Assembly: GCF_007991215.1 (NCBI RefSeq)
Contig: NZ_BJXX01000045.1
Span: forward strand, 1-64,000
Direction: 5' to 3'
Length of the DNA: 64,000 nucleotides
Source of the DNA: Aneurinibacillus danicus
GTDB taxonomy: Bacteria > Bacillota > Bacilli > Aneurinibacillales > Aneurinibacillaceae
Position numbers and translations under genes: made by a program. The notes beneath the pieces are model-generated. The model saw nothing but the letters and a program-made list of their open reading frames with translations. It ran no database searches and had not been told where the DNA came from. Each line of letters begins with the position of its first letter. Position 1 is the first letter of the stretch. Positions 34,321-44,076 of this stretch are shown piece after piece.

Positions 34321-35679
34321 ATGGCAACCGAAGTGTTTATGCCCCAGTTAGGCGAATCCGTTACAGAAGGCACCATTGCGAAATGGCTGGTCAAACCGGG
34401 CGATAAAGTAAAAAAATACGAACCGTTGTGCGAAGTAACGACTGATAAAGTCAATGCCGAAGTTCCCTCGACCTTGGAAGGTACGGTAGCGGAGCTGGTA
34501 GCCGGCGAAGGCGATACGCTTGCTGTCGGCGAGCTGATCTGCTATATCGAAACCGAAGGCGGCGCCGCGGCTGCACAAGCGGCAGCACAGCCTGCCAATA
34601 CGCAGGAGACCGCGTCTGAGATGCCGGCGGCCGAATCTCCCAAAACGCCGGTAGCATCGGCACGGCCGAGTGATGCGGGCGGCGCGGCGGCAAAAGCAGC
34701 CGGCAAGCGTTATTCTCCGGCCGTGATGCGTCTCGCCCAGGAAAACAATATTGATTTGAATCAACTCGAAGGTACGGGCAAAGAAGGACGGATTACCCGT
34801 AAAGATGTAATGAGCTTTATCGAACGGAGCAGGACAGCGGCACAGCCGGTTCCGCAGGCAGAACCGGCAATCCAGGCAGTATCGGCTCAACAGCGGACTG
34901 CCACCCGGCAGCCGACTGCAGCGGCAGAGCCGGAGCCGAGCGTACGTCCTGCGGTGGGCACGCTGGAAGTCAGCGTTTATCCGGGCGATACGGAAATTCC
35001 GGTTACCAGCGTTCGAAAAACGATTGCAAACCGCATGGTGCAGAGCAAGCATGACGCGCCGCACGCCTGGACGATGGTCGAAGTCGATATGACCAATCTG
35101 GTGAAGTTGCGCAACAGCTTGAAAGACGAGTTCAAAGCAAAAGAGGGCTTTAATCTGACGTTCCTGCCATTCTTTATCAAGGCGGTTGTGGAATCGATCA
35201 AACAATTCCCGATTATGAACTCCGTCTGGGCAGGCGATAAAATCATTATGCGCAAAAATATCAACATCTCCATCGCCGTAGCCACTGATGACGCGCTGTT
35301 CGTGCCGGTCATTAAAGATGCCGATCAGAAGAGCATCTATGGTTTGGCGCGTGCAGTGGACGAATTGGCGGCGAAAACGCGTCAGGGGAAGCTCTCGATG
35401 GACGATATGTCTGGCGGCACATTTACCGTAAACAATACCGGTTCATTCGGCTCCGTGCTGTCCGCGCCGATTATCAATCAGCCGCAGGCGGCTATTGTTA
35501 GTATGGAGTCGATCGTCAAGCGTCCGGTCGTTATCGATGATATGATTGCCATCCGCGATATGGCCAATCTTTGTCTGTCGCTTGACCATCGGGTGCTTGA
35601 CGGATTGGTGTGCGGCCGCTTCCTGCAAAGTGTGAAGCAGAAACTGGAAGCATACGGCTCGCATACAAGCATTTACTAA
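34321..35679 (+). CDS. bkdB: Dihydrolipoamide branched-chain acyltransferase (E2)
   Basis: This 452-residue E2 has one lipoyl domain with the lipoylated Lys43 in TTDKVNAEVPS and an Ala/Pro-rich linker (about 80-125). A peripheral-subunit-binding domain follows (about 131-165, YSPAVMRLAQENNI), then a second flexible linker and the catalytic domain ending with LDHRVLDG, which holds the active-site His and Asp. It passes branched acyl groups to CoA. It is the last gene of the bkd unit and is followed by a terminator. Confidence 0.95.
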   Translation: MATEVFMPQLGESVTEGTIAKWLVKPGDKVKKYEPLCEVTTDKVNAEVPSTLEGTVAELVAGEGDTLAVGELICYIETEGGAAAAQAAAQPANTQETASEMPAAESPKTPVASARPSDAGGAAAKAAGKRYSPAVMRLAQENNIDLNQLEGTGKEGRITRKDVMSFIERSRTAAQPVPQAEPAIQAVSAQQRTATRQPTAAAEPEPSVRPAVGTLEVSVYPGDTEIPVTSVRKTIANRMVQSKHDAPHAWTMVEVDMTNLVKLRNSLKDEFKAKEGFNLTFLPFFIKAVVESIKQFPIMNSVWAGDKIIMRKNINISIAVATDDALFVPVIKDADQKSIYGLARAVDELAAKTRQGKLSMDDMSGGTFTVNNTGSFGSVLSAPIINQPQAAIVSMESIVKRPVVIDDMIAIRDMANLCLSLDHRVLDGLVCGRFLQSVKQKLEAYGSHTSIY

Positions 35680-35690
35680 GAGGATATGAT

Positions 35691-35727
35691 AAGGAGGAGC
35701 GGGACGAACGCCTCCTCTTTTCTTTTT
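35691..35727 (+). terminator. Terminator of the bkd operon
   Basis: An AGGAGG / CCTCCT stem with internal pairs is followed by TTTTCTTTTTCTTT, immediately before repeat copy E. Confidence 0.7.
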
Positions 35728-35728
35728 C

Positions 35729-35924
35729 TTTGAAAATCATGAGAAAAGAAGGAGGGGGGAAGAAGAAAATGAGATCCAGGGAGGAAAAAGGCGTTCGCCT
35801 TTTTCCACATTAAAATCATCTTCTCGTTCTCTTCTTTCTTTTCTTTCGCATCTCAAAAGTCAACCGGTCTTCCCATGATTTTCATGTCGGGGTTGCGGCT
35901 GAGATGCCATGGGAGTTTTTTGTG
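35729..35924. repeat. Dispersed hairpin repeat, copy E
   Basis: This copy runs from TTTGAAAATCATGAGAA to the GGGGTTGCGGCTGAGATGCC end. A core hairpin lies at 35784-35805 (GAAAAAGGCG / CGCCTTTTTC). It follows the bkdB terminator. The remaining 137 bp before the mutase gene hold a TTTTGTCGAAAC sequence but no promoter I can name confidently. Confidence 0.85.
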
Positions 35925-36061
35925 TGAAATTTTGTCGAAACAAGCAGGAGTTCAAGGGAAAAAGAAGAATATATAGAAAGATTGGAACAATTCTTTTGTT
36001 TCAAAAATAGAAACAGATACAAAGAAGAAATGATATGGAGTGCTCTATGAGGAGGGAAACC

Positions 36062-37714
36062 ATGGGCAAAAACAAAGCGAAGAAAGCGCTTCAAGCGTGG
36101 GAAGAGAAAGTGGAAGCACGCCTTGCCAAAGTGCCGGAGCGCAAAGAGAAATTCGAAACCTCATCAGGTATCGAGGTGGAACGCGTCTATTTTCCGGAGG
36201 AGCTGACGGACGAGTATATGGAAAAATCCGGCTTGCCGGGTGAATATCCGTATACGCGCGGCGTACAGCCGACCATGTACCGCGGCCGCTTCTGGACAAT
36301 GCGCCAGTACGCCGGATTCGGTTCGGCGGAAGAGACGAACAAGCGTTTCAAGTACCTGCTGGAGCAGGGACAGACGGGCTTAAGTTGCGCGTTTGACCTG
36401 CCGACACAAATCGGCTACGATTCAGATGATCCGATGTCCACCGGCGAGGTGGGAAAGGTGGGCGTAGCCATCGACTCGCTCGAAGATATGGAGATTCTGC
36501 TGGACGGCATTCCGCTTGACAAAGTTAGCACATCCATGACAATTAACGCGCCGGCGTCTGTACTGCTCGCCATGTACATTGCAGTCGGCGAGAAGCAGGG
36601 CGTGCCTCCGGAGAAGCTGTCCGGTACAATCCAGAACGATATTTTGAAAGAATACATCGCGCGTGGCACATACATTTTCCCGCCAAAACCGTCCATGCGC
36701 TTAATTACCGATATTTTTGCATACTGTGCCAAGAATGTGCCGAAGTGGAATACGATCAGCATCAGCGGCTACCACATTCGTGAAGCCGGTTCGACGGCTG
36801 TGCAGGAAGTGGCGTTTACGCTTGCCGATGCCGTGGCGTATGTTGAAGCCGCGCTCGAAGCCGGCCTTGATATTGACGATTTTGCGCCACAACTGTCTTT
36901 CTTCTTCAACGGGCACAACAATTTCTTTGAAGAGATTGCTAAGTTCCGGGCGGCCCGTCGTATCTGGTCCCGCCTGATGAAAGAGAAGTACGGCGCGAAG
37001 AATCCGAAGTCCTGGCAGTTCCGCGTGCATACGCAGACGGGCGGTTCGACGCTTACCGCGCAGCAGCCGGATAATAACATTGTGCGCGTGACGATTCAGG
37101 CGCTGGCAGCAGTGCTTGGCGGAACGCAGAGCCTGCACACGAACTCCCGCGACGAAGCGCTGGCGCTGCCGACGGAAGAGTCAGCCCGCATCGCGCTGCG
37201 TACCCAGCAAATTATTGCGTATGAGACGGGCGTAACTGATACGGTTGATCCGCTTGCGGGCTCATACTATGTAGAAAGCCTTACCGATCAAATCGAGCAG
37301 CGGGTGCTCGATTATCTGAAGAAAATTGAAGATATGGGCGGCGCGGTTTCCGCCGTTGAACAGGGCTACATGCAGCGTGAAATCCATGAGAAGGCCTACG
37401 AGTTCCAGAAGAAGGTAGAATCCGGCGAAGAAGTTGTCGTCGGTGTAAACCGCTTCCGTATTGAAGGCGAGAAGCAGCCGGAGCTGCTGCGCGTAGATCC
37501 GAGCCTTGGCAAAATACAGCGCGCCAAGCTTGAGAAGTTGCGCGAACGCCGTGATAATGACAAAGTAAAAGAAACGCTGGCGGCGCTTAGAGAAGGCGCG
37601 AAAGGCAGCGATAATCTAATGCCGCTCATTCTAGACGCGGTCCGCGCATATGCCACCATCGGAGAAATCTGTGGCGTTCTGCGTGAAGAATTCGGCGAAT
37701 ACCGTCCGGTGTAA
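36062..37714 (+). CDS. mcmA: Methylmalonyl-CoA mutase, large (substrate-binding) subunit
   Basis: This 550-residue protein is the TIM-barrel part of methylmalonyl-CoA mutase, without a B12 domain. It has the catalytic-region signatures [51 protein letters not shown] and the [17 protein letters not shown] block near residues 320-340. It converts methylmalonyl-CoA to succinyl-CoA together with the cobalamin-binding protein encoded 16 bp downstream. GAGGAGGGAAACC precedes ATG 36062. Confidence 0.95.
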   Translation: MGKNKAKKALQAWEEKVEARLAKVPERKEKFETSSGIEVERVYFPEELTDEYMEKSGLPGEYPYTRGVQPTMYRGRFWTMRQYAGFGSAEETNKRFKYLLEQGQTGLSCAFDLPTQIGYDSDDPMSTGEVGKVGVAIDSLEDMEILLDGIPLDKVSTSMTINAPASVLLAMYIAVGEKQGVPPEKLSGTIQNDILKEYIARGTYIFPPKPSMRLITDIFAYCAKNVPKWNTISISGYHIREAGSTAVQEVAFTLADAVAYVEAALEAGLDIDDFAPQLSFFFNGHNNFFEEIAKFRAARRIWSRLMKEKYGAKNPKSWQFRVHTQTGGSTLTAQQPDNNIVRVTIQALAAVLGGTQSLHTNSRDEALALPTEESARIALRTQQIIAYETGVTDTVDPLAGSYYVESLTDQIEQRVLDYLKKIEDMGGAVSAVEQGYMQREIHEKAYEFQKKVESGEEVVVGVNRFRIEGEKQPELLRVDPSLGKIQRAKLEKLRERRDNDKVKETLAALREGAKGSDNLMPLILDAVRAYATIGEICGVLREEFGEYRPV

Positions 37715-37730
37715 GGAGAGGATGAGAGAG

Positions 37731-38591
37731 ATGGAGAGAAAAATACGCGTACTTGTAGCTAAACCCGGCCTTGACGGACATGACCGCGGCGCGCTGGTTA
37801 TCGCGCAGGCGCTGCGTGACGAAGGAATGGAAGTAGTATATACAGGCTTGCGCCAGACACCGGCGCAAATCGTAGCGAGCGCCATTCAGGAGGACGTGGA
37901 CGTTATCGGTCTGTCCTGCCTGTCCGGCGCACATAATGAGCTATTTCCGGAAGTCATCCGCCTGCTGAAAGAGCAGGGAGCGGAAGACATCGTCGTCATC
38001 GGCGGCGGCGTTATTCCGGATGAGGACATTCCGTTCCTCGAAGAGCAGGGTATTGCCAAGATATTTACCCCGGGAACCAAGACGAAGGACACAGCGGATT
38101 TCATCCGTCATAAAGTAAGAGAAAAACAGGGTTCCGCTGAGCCGCTTATGAGCTCGCCGGAAAAAATTGAACACATCGGTATCGCAGTGAAAAATCTTGA
38201 TGAGTCCGTTAAATTTTATACGCAGATGCTCGGCCTGAAGCTGGTAGGCTTTGAGACGGTGGAGAGCGAGCATGTACGCGTGGCGTTTCTTGAAATCGGT
38301 GAGACGCACATCGAACTGCTGGAGCCGACAAGCGAAGACAGTGCTATTGCCAAGTTTATTGCCAAGAAGGGAGAAGGCATTCACCATATCGCGCTGAAGG
38401 TGGATAACCAGCAGGAGCGACTGAACAAATTGAAAGAAGCGGGTGTGCAGTTAATCAGCGATACGCCGAAGCTGGGCGCGCATAACAATATGGTTGCGTT
38501 CCTGCATCCGAAAGCGACGAACGGCGTACTGCTCGAACTGTGCCAGAAAGCCGATACAGCGGAACTTTCTGATCACGCAGACAAACACTAG
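37731..38591 (+). CDS. Fusion: mutase B12-binding subunit + methylmalonyl-CoA epimerase
   Basis: This 286-residue protein joins two enzymes of one pathway. Residues 1-135 are the cobalamin-binding domain of methylmalonyl-CoA mutase, with D15xH17xxG20 (DGHDRG) for base-off B12 binding, the LSCLSGAH loop and GGGVIPDED. Residues 146-278 are a glyoxalase-fold methylmalonyl-CoA epimerase beginning IEHIGIAVKNLD (metal His148), with HIELLEPT and HHIALKVDN. A short linker near residues 132-145 connects them, and no ribosome site precedes its internal ATG. The start is ATG 37731, ten bases after AAGGAGAG, rather than the ATG at 37722. Confidence 0.92.
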   Translation: MERKIRVLVAKPGLDGHDRGALVIAQALRDEGMEVVYTGLRQTPAQIVASAIQEDVDVIGLSCLSGAHNELFPEVIRLLKEQGAEDIVVIGGGVIPDEDIPFLEEQGIAKIFTPGTKTKDTADFIRHKVREKQGSAEPLMSSPEKIEHIGIAVKNLDESVKFYTQMLGLKLVGFETVESEHVRVAFLEIGETHIELLEPTSEDSAIAKFIAKKGEGIHHIALKVDNQQERLNKLKEAGVQLISDTPKLGAHNNMVAFLHPKATNGVLLELCQKADTAELSDHADKH

Positions 38592-38645
38592 ATCGGATGT
38601 AAGAAGAGAAGATTAGAGAAGTAGAGAATAGAAGTCGTAGAAGAA

Positions 38646-38676
38646 GAAGGCGGGCGGATTCCTGCCTTGTTTTCCA
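38646..38676 (+). terminator. Possible attenuator before pccB
   Basis: An AAGGCGGG arm pairs imperfectly with CCTGCCTT, followed by GTTTT, in the purine-rich 116-bp gap between two co-directional pathway genes. Confidence 0.4.
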
Positions 38677-38707
38677 TGTGTGATGGATAGGAGGACTATA
38701 CAAAGAT

Positions 38708-40261
38708 ATGAGCACCATGTACGAGAAAATTGACGAGATGTACGAACGGCGCCGCAAAGTGGAGCTTGGCGGCGGCGATAAGCGCATTGACGCGCAGCAT
38801 AACCGCGGTAAATTGACCGCACGCGAACGCATCGATTTACTGCTTGATGAAGGCACATTTGTAGAGTTAAATCCGTTTATTGAACACCGTGCCACTAACT
38901 TCGGCATGGATAAAATGGAAGGGCCGGGCGAGGGCGTAGTAACCGGCTATGGAAAAGTGAACGGCCGCCTCGTATTTGTTTTTTCGCAGGACTTTACCGT
39001 ATTCGGCGGCGCACTGGGAGAGATGCACGCCTTAAAAATTGCCCGCATTATGGACCTGGCGGCAAAAAACGGTGCCCCGATTATCGGTCTGAATGATTCG
39101 GGTGGCGCCCGGATTCAAGAAGGAGTCGAATCGCTGGACGGATACGGTCATATTTTCTATCGCAACTCCATCTATTCCGGGGTCGTTCCGCAGATTTCCG
39201 TTATTATGGGACCGTGCGCCGGCGGAGCGGTTTATTCACCTGCGATTACGGACTTTGTCTGCATGGTAGAGAATACAAGCCAGATGTTTATTACAGGACC
39301 GAAAGTGATCGAGGCGGTTACCGGAGAGAAGATTTCTGCGGAAAATCTGGGCGGCGCCAAAGTGCATGCCTCAATTAGCGGCAACGCGCATTTCACCGCA
39401 CCGAGTGAGCCGGAAATGCTGGAACAGGTGCGACGTCTGTTGAGCTTCCTGCCGCAGAACAGCCAGGAGCAGCCTCCCGTTGTTGCGCTTGAGCATCAGG
39501 ATGACGGTTGGGATGATGAATTAGCGGAAATCGTGCCGATTGCCGGAACAAAAGTATATGATGTACGCAAGGTTATCCATAAGATTGTCGATGGCGGCGA
39601 TTTCCTGGAAGTGCAGCCGGATTTTGCGAAAAATATTGTGATTGGTTTCGGACGCATTGACGGCCATAGCGTAGGCATTGTTGCCAATCAGCCGAAGTTC
39701 ATGGCAGGTGGTCTGGACATAAATTCGTCCGATAAGCTGTCACGGTTTGTCCGCTTCTGTGATTCATTTAACATTCCGCTCATTACGTTCGAAGACGTAT
39801 CCGGCTTCTTTCCGGGCGTCAACCAGGAGCACGGCGGTATTATCCGTCATGGCGCAAAGATTTTGTATGCATACTCCGAAGCGACCGTGCCGAAGATTAC
39901 GGTCATTCTGCGTAAAGCGTTTGGCGGCGCGTATGTGGCGCTGAATTCCAAAGCGATTGGCGCGGATGTCGTATACGCATGGCCGAACGCTGAAATCGCC
40001 GTTATGGGTGCGGAGGGTGCCGCTAATATCATCTTCGCCCGCGAGATTGAAAACAGCGAGAACCCGGCCGAGACAAGACAGGCCAAAATTGAAGAATACC
40101 GTGAACGCTTCGCCAATCCTTATGTGGCGGCGAGCCGCGGAATGGTTGATGATGTCATCGATCCACGCGAGACACGGAAAAAGCTGCGCGAAGCATTGGA
40201 CATGCTGCGCAACAAAAAAGAAGAGCGTCCCGCAAAAAAACACGGCAACATTCCGTTGTAA
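38708..40261 (+). CDS. pccB: Propionyl-CoA carboxylase beta subunit / carboxyltransferase
   Basis: This 517-residue carboxyltransferase has the two crotonase-like halves of the family, with GLNDSGGARIQEGVESLDGYG, MGPCAGGAVYSPAITDF and later FEDVSGFFPGVNQEHGGIIRHGAK plus KAFGGAYVALNS. It moves carboxyl groups between biotin and propionyl-CoA. No biotin carboxylase or biotin carrier gene is in the window, so it must borrow them or act as a decarboxylase-type partner. Its position next to mutase and epimerase supports the propionyl-CoA route. AGGAGG lies 12 bases before the ATG. Confidence 0.92.
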   Translation: MSTMYEKIDEMYERRRKVELGGGDKRIDAQHNRGKLTARERIDLLLDEGTFVELNPFIEHRATNFGMDKMEGPGEGVVTGYGKVNGRLVFVFSQDFTVFGGALGEMHALKIARIMDLAAKNGAPIIGLNDSGGARIQEGVESLDGYGHIFYRNSIYSGVVPQISVIMGPCAGGAVYSPAITDFVCMVENTSQMFITGPKVIEAVTGEKISAENLGGAKVHASISGNAHFTAPSEPEMLEQVRRLLSFLPQNSQEQPPVVALEHQDDGWDDELAEIVPIAGTKVYDVRKVIHKIVDGGDFLEVQPDFAKNIVIGFGRIDGHSVGIVANQPKFMAGGLDINSSDKLSRFVRFCDSFNIPLITFEDVSGFFPGVNQEHGGIIRHGAKILYAYSEATVPKITVILRKAFGGAYVALNSKAIGADVVYAWPNAEIAVMGAEGAANIIFAREIENSENPAETRQAKIEEYRERFANPYVAASRGMVDDVIDPRETRKKLREALDMLRNKKEERPAKKHGNIPL

Positions 40262-40284
40262 TAAATGGACGAAACAATACAAAC

Positions 40285-40313
40285 AAAAACCGGGGAGGTT
40301 CCCCGGTTTTTTA
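40285..40313. terminator. Bidirectional terminator, pccB / M20 gene
   Basis: An AAAACCGGGGA / TCCCCGGTTTTTT stem lies between convergent genes. Confidence 0.92.
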
Positions 40314-40318
40314 TATGG

Positions 40319-41497
40319 CTATCTCAACAGCTTGAATGCCGCATGGACGAACATTTTCACGCCTTTTTCCAGCGCATCCTCGTCAATTGTAAAACGAGGG
40401 TGATGGTGCGGATACGTAATGCCTTTCGCAGGATTACCTGCTCCTACGTAAAAGAATGTACCGGGTGCTTTCTGCTGGAAAGCGGAGAAGTCCTCACCAC
40501 CCATATTGGGACGTAGCATCTCCAACGCTTCCTCGCCGAATACTTCAAGTACGGTCTCGCGAATTTTCTCCGTAACTTCTGCATCATTAATTACAGGGCG
40601 ATAGCCGAACTCGTATTTGAATGTGTAAGTGGCGCCATGAGCGTCTGTAATCCCTTTTACTACCCGTTCCATTAGTGCGGGCACCGACTCACGCAGCGTG
40701 GCATCGAAACTGCGTACGGTTCCGCAAATTTCAACCGAGCCCGGAATGACATTGTGGGTCGTGCCTCCAATAAATTGGGTTACCGAGATAACGAGGTTAT
40801 CGAGCGGATCGGTATTGCGCGAGACAATATGTTGCAGGTTGGTGACAACCTGTGCAGCGACGGCAATGCTGTCGATCGTCTGATGCGGAAGCGCCGCATG
40901 ACCTCCCCTGCCCTGCACCGTGATCCAGAACGTATCCGGTGCCGCCATCATCGGGCCGAAAGTCACTCCGATTTTTCCGATTTCAAGCGGGGACCAGAGG
41001 TGGGTTCCGATGACATAGTCCACCCCTTCCATCACGCCCGCCTGCACCATTTCTTCAGCGCCGCCTGGAGCAATCTCTTCTGCATGCTGGAACAAAAAGC
41101 GAACCTCTCCCTGTAGCTGGTCTTTAAGAGCAGTAAGCACTTTGGCGCATCCGAGTAGCATGGCGGTATGGCCGTCGTGACCACAAGCATGCATGACACC
41201 GGGGTTTTTGGAAGCGAATTCAAAATCGTTTTCTTCTTGAATCGGAAGGGCATCCATATCGGCCCGAATCGCGAGTGTTTTGCCCGGCTGTTTGCCGACA
41301 AGACGGGCCATGACGCTGTTTTTTGTCGGGCGGGAAAGTTCGAGTCCGCCGAATGAAGACAGCGTATCGTATACGAATTGTGCGGTTTTTTCCTCGTAGA
41401 AAGACAATTCCGGATGTTCGTGAAGATAACGTCTCCAAAGGATTACTTCCTCGGCAATGTCGCGAATCAAAGCATCTGCCGTATGCGTTGTCATCAT
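40319..41497 (-). CDS. M20-family amidohydrolase (N-acyl amino acid hydrolase-like)
   Basis: This 392-residue metallohydrolase belongs to the M20D subgroup. It has RRYLHEHPELSFYEEKT near the N-terminus, the metal site MHACGHDGHTAMLLG, then the FQHAEEIAPGGAEEMV block and the terminal GGEDFSAFQQKAPGTFFYVG. Such enzymes cleave N-acyl or other N-substituted amino acids and amidohydrolase-like substrates. The second ATG (41494) has better spacing from GGGGGAG than the first. It is transcribed alone, against its neighbours. Confidence 0.9.
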   Translation of the reverse strand: MMTTHTADALIRDIAEEVILWRRYLHEHPELSFYEEKTAQFVYDTLSSFGGLELSRPTKNSVMARLVGKQPGKTLAIRADMDALPIQEENDFEFASKNPGVMHACGHDGHTAMLLGCAKVLTALKDQLQGEVRFLFQHAEEIAPGGAEEMVQAGVMEGVDYVIGTHLWSPLEIGKIGVTFGPMMAAPDTFWITVQGRGGHAALPHQTIDSIAVAAQVVTNLQHIVSRNTDPLDNLVISVTQFIGGTTHNVIPGSVEICGTVRSFDATLRESVPALMERVVKGITDAHGATYTFKYEFGYRPVINDAEVTEKIRETVLEVFGEEALEMLRPNMGGEDFSAFQQKAPGTFFYVGAGNPAKGITYPHHHPRFTIDEDALEKGVKMFVHAAFKLLR

Positions 41498-41703
41498 GGA
41501 CTCCCCCTTGCTTTTTTAATGCATCGTTACGTTTATATAGCAGTTACGTCTTATGATGTATAGTGGTATTTATAGAGTAGCATAGATACCACGGAAGCAT
41601 ATAGAGTAAGCTTGCTGTGAATTGGCAGCCGTTGTTGAATTTTCCCCTGGATTGATAAACAATAGAAAAAGACGATATCACAAGAATAGGTGGGAATACA
41701 TAG

Positions 41704-42822
41704 ATGGTACAAGAGAACCGGATTGTCAGCGAATTCATGGAACTTGTGCAGGTGGATAGCGAGACGAAGCATGAGAGAGCCATCTGCGATACACTAAAAG
41801 AAAAGTTTTCCGCGTTGGGATTGGAAGTGGTGGAAGACGATGCGCATGAGAAAACGGAGCATGAAGCCGGTAATCTGGTAGCAACGCTTAAAGGTTCGGT
41901 GGATGGTTGTCCGACTATTTATTTTACATGTCATATGGATACGGTCGTTCCCGGGAAAGGAATTAAGCCGAGCATAAAGAACGGCTATATTGTTTCCGAT
42001 GGTACGACGATTCTTGGAAGCGATGACAAAGCAGGTATTGCTGCGATGCTTGAGGCGGTACGTGTACTTAAAGAACGGGAAATTCCACACGGTACGATTC
42101 AATTCTTGATTACTGTCGGCGAAGAGTCGGGCCTTCAGGGGGCAAAAGTGTTCGATCCTGTATTGCTCCATGCCAAATATGGATTCGCATTGGACAGCAA
42201 CGGCAAAGTCGGAGACATTATCGTAGCCGCTCCCTATCAAGCCAAAATTACTGCAACCATTCGTGGCCGTTCCGCCCACGCGGGAGTGAATCCAGAAGCC
42301 GGTATCAGCGCCATTCAAGTCGCCAGTAAAGCGGTCGCCCGCATGCCGCTCGGTCGCATTGACGCAGAAACGACCGCCAATATCGGCAGTTTCCAGGGAA
42401 GCGGTCCGACAAATATCGTTTGCGAACAGGTACAAATTACAGCGGAAGCGCGCAGTCTCGTCGAAGAGAAGCTAAACGCGCAGACAGAGAAAATGAAGCG
42501 TGCATTCGAGGAGGCGGCGCAGGAGTTCGGGGCGACAGCCGACGTAGACATCACGCTCGTCTATCCCGGCTTTAAATTTTCCGAAGAAGATGTAGTTGTC
42601 AAGAAAGCGATCGAAGGCGTAAAAGCGGTGGGACGCGAACCTCGTCTGCTTGCAAGCGGTGGCGGGAGCGACGCCAACATTTTGTCCGGCCATGGTATTC
42701 CGACGGCTAATCTTGCCATCGGTTATGAAGACATTCATACGACCGGCGAGAAAATTTCAGTCGAGGAGCTGGTAAAGAGCGCGGAGCTTGTCGTAGCCCT
42801 CTGCGAACAGGCAGCGAAATAG
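41704..42822 (+). CDS. yqjE: Peptidase T-like M20 peptidase (YqjE)
   Basis: This 372-residue M20 metallopeptidase has CHMDTVVPGKGIKP with the first metal ligands, GSDDKAGIAAMLEA, TVGEESGLQGAK (catalytic Glu pair) and a dimerisation domain near RGRSAHAGVNPEAG. Length and motifs match YqjE, a peptidase-T-like protein that lies next to yqjD (pccB-type) in Bacillus subtilis. That order is kept here apart from the inserted M20 gene. Substrate peptides are unknown. Confidence 0.88.
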   Translation: MVQENRIVSEFMELVQVDSETKHERAICDTLKEKFSALGLEVVEDDAHEKTEHEAGNLVATLKGSVDGCPTIYFTCHMDTVVPGKGIKPSIKNGYIVSDGTTILGSDDKAGIAAMLEAVRVLKEREIPHGTIQFLITVGEESGLQGAKVFDPVLLHAKYGFALDSNGKVGDIIVAAPYQAKITATIRGRSAHAGVNPEAGISAIQVASKAVARMPLGRIDAETTANIGSFQGSGPTNIVCEQVQITAEARSLVEEKLNAQTEKMKRAFEEAAQEFGATADVDITLVYPGFKFSEEDVVVKKAIEGVKAVGREPRLLASGGGSDANILSGHGIPTANLAIGYEDIHTTGEKISVEELVKSAELVVALCEQAAK

Positions 42823-42825
42823 CTG

Positions 42826-42863
42826 AAAAAGATGGAGTCCCGAAGCGGGCTTCATCTTTTTTT
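42826..42863 (+). terminator. Terminator of yqjE
   Basis: The AAAAAGATG...CCCG arm pairs with CGGG...CATCTTTTTTT. Confidence 0.85.
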
Positions 42864-42917
42864 GTCCTGCCTTTTCCCTCTTTTGCATATTCTTGTTGTA
42901 GAAAAGGAGGGAGCGAG

Positions 42918-44051
42918 ATGATTGTATGGTCATACGGAACAGTGATGCGTATCATACGGGAGGAAGAGACGCTTCAAGAAGTGGAAGTACGAGTAGGAGA
43001 GAAAGATTTGTCCGCTGCTTTAAATTATCCGCAGTTGACCGGGCGTATCGAGCCGGGAGAGAAGGTTATCATGAATACGACTGCGTTTGAACTTGGACTC
43101 GGCAGCGGAGGAAAGCACTTTGTATCAGCTCGAATCGGGGCAGACGGACAGCCGATTATAGACGCGGAGGCGGCGCAATGCGGTCATATTATAAAACTGA
43201 GGTATACTCCGTTTCAGCATGCTGTGCAGACAGCGGAAGAAGGAAAGATCATAGCTGAGTCCCTTGATATGGCAGAAAAGGCGCTGAAGCAGACGCCGGT
43301 CATTATCGGCGAAACACACAGCATGCTGCCTGCTTTCGTTCTCTCCATCCGGTATTTATCACAACGGGAAGGAGAAGGAAAGATGCCGCGCATCTGCTAT
43401 ATTATGAGCGAGGGAGGCGCACTGCCACTGGCGCTTAGTGATCATATACGACACTTGCAATCGCTCGGACTTCTGGTGGGTACAATTACATATGGCCACA
43501 CATTCGGGGGACAGACAGAATGCGTCAACCTTTATACAGCATTGTTGGCTGCACGTTTTGTATGGGAAGCGGATATGATTGTGATTATGCCTGGACCAGG
43601 TATTGTGGGAACAGGTACAGCGCTTGGCTTTAGTGGAATGGAACAAGTCGCAATAATCGAAACCGTGCACAAACTGGGAGGGATACCAATCCTGATTCCC
43701 AGAGTAAGCAGGGCCGATTCCAGAGAGCGTCACGCAGGCATAAGCCACCATACAGCTACCGTGCTGCGATTCGTCCGCAATACGCCGCTTTTATTGAATC
43801 TGGAGCAAAATCCTGAATTGATTGCGCAAATAGGAGAGCAGTCCAGACATCATACCCTTATTCTGCATGACCCGTTGAACAGGGAAGAATGGCAGGCAAT
43901 TGAGGCTTCCTATCCGGGTTCGCTTACGACAATGGGGCGGACTGCCGAAGAAGATCCGGCATTCTTTGTCCATACGTATTATGCGGCCCGGCTGGCTCAG
44001 AGCCAGTACGAAAAGCGGGAAGCAGTACGGAAAATGGATTTGTTTGCCTGA
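42918..44051 (+). CDS. DUF3866 family protein
   Basis: This 377-residue protein matches DUF3866, a family of unknown function found in Gram-positive bacteria. Recognisable blocks are NTTAFELGLGSGGKHFV near residues 53-69, KLRYTPFQHAVQTAEE, and MPGPGIVGTGTALGFSGMEQ near residues 225-245. A SHHTATVLRF segment follows. No membrane segment is seen. It precedes the NUDIX and endonuclease Q genes by short gaps, so all may form one operon. Confidence 0.75.
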   Translation: MIVWSYGTVMRIIREEETLQEVEVRVGEKDLSAALNYPQLTGRIEPGEKVIMNTTAFELGLGSGGKHFVSARIGADGQPIIDAEAAQCGHIIKLRYTPFQHAVQTAEEGKIIAESLDMAEKALKQTPVIIGETHSMLPAFVLSIRYLSQREGEGKMPRICYIMSEGGALPLALSDHIRHLQSLGLLVGTITYGHTFGGQTECVNLYTALLAARFVWEADMIVIMPGPGIVGTGTALGFSGMEQVAIIETVHKLGGIPILIPRVSRADSRERHAGISHHTATVLRFVRNTPLLLNLEQNPELIAQIGEQSRHHTLILHDPLNREEWQAIEASYPGSLTTMGRTAEEDPAFFVHTYYAARLAQSQYEKREAVRKMDLFA

Positions 44052-44076
44052 ATATGCTTCAATAGAGAGGAACACT

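Noticed and set aside
34348-35205. 285-codon open frame on the minus strand opposite bkdB
   Set aside because: It is a shadow of the codon bias and Ala/Pro-rich linkers of bkdB. It has low-complexity Arg/Cys composition and no ribosome site.
35933-35939. Exact Spo0A box TGTCGAA before the methylmalonyl-CoA mutase gene (another near 13989)
   Set aside because: A seven-base match is expected several times by chance in 64 kb, and there is no second box or sporulation gene at these sites.
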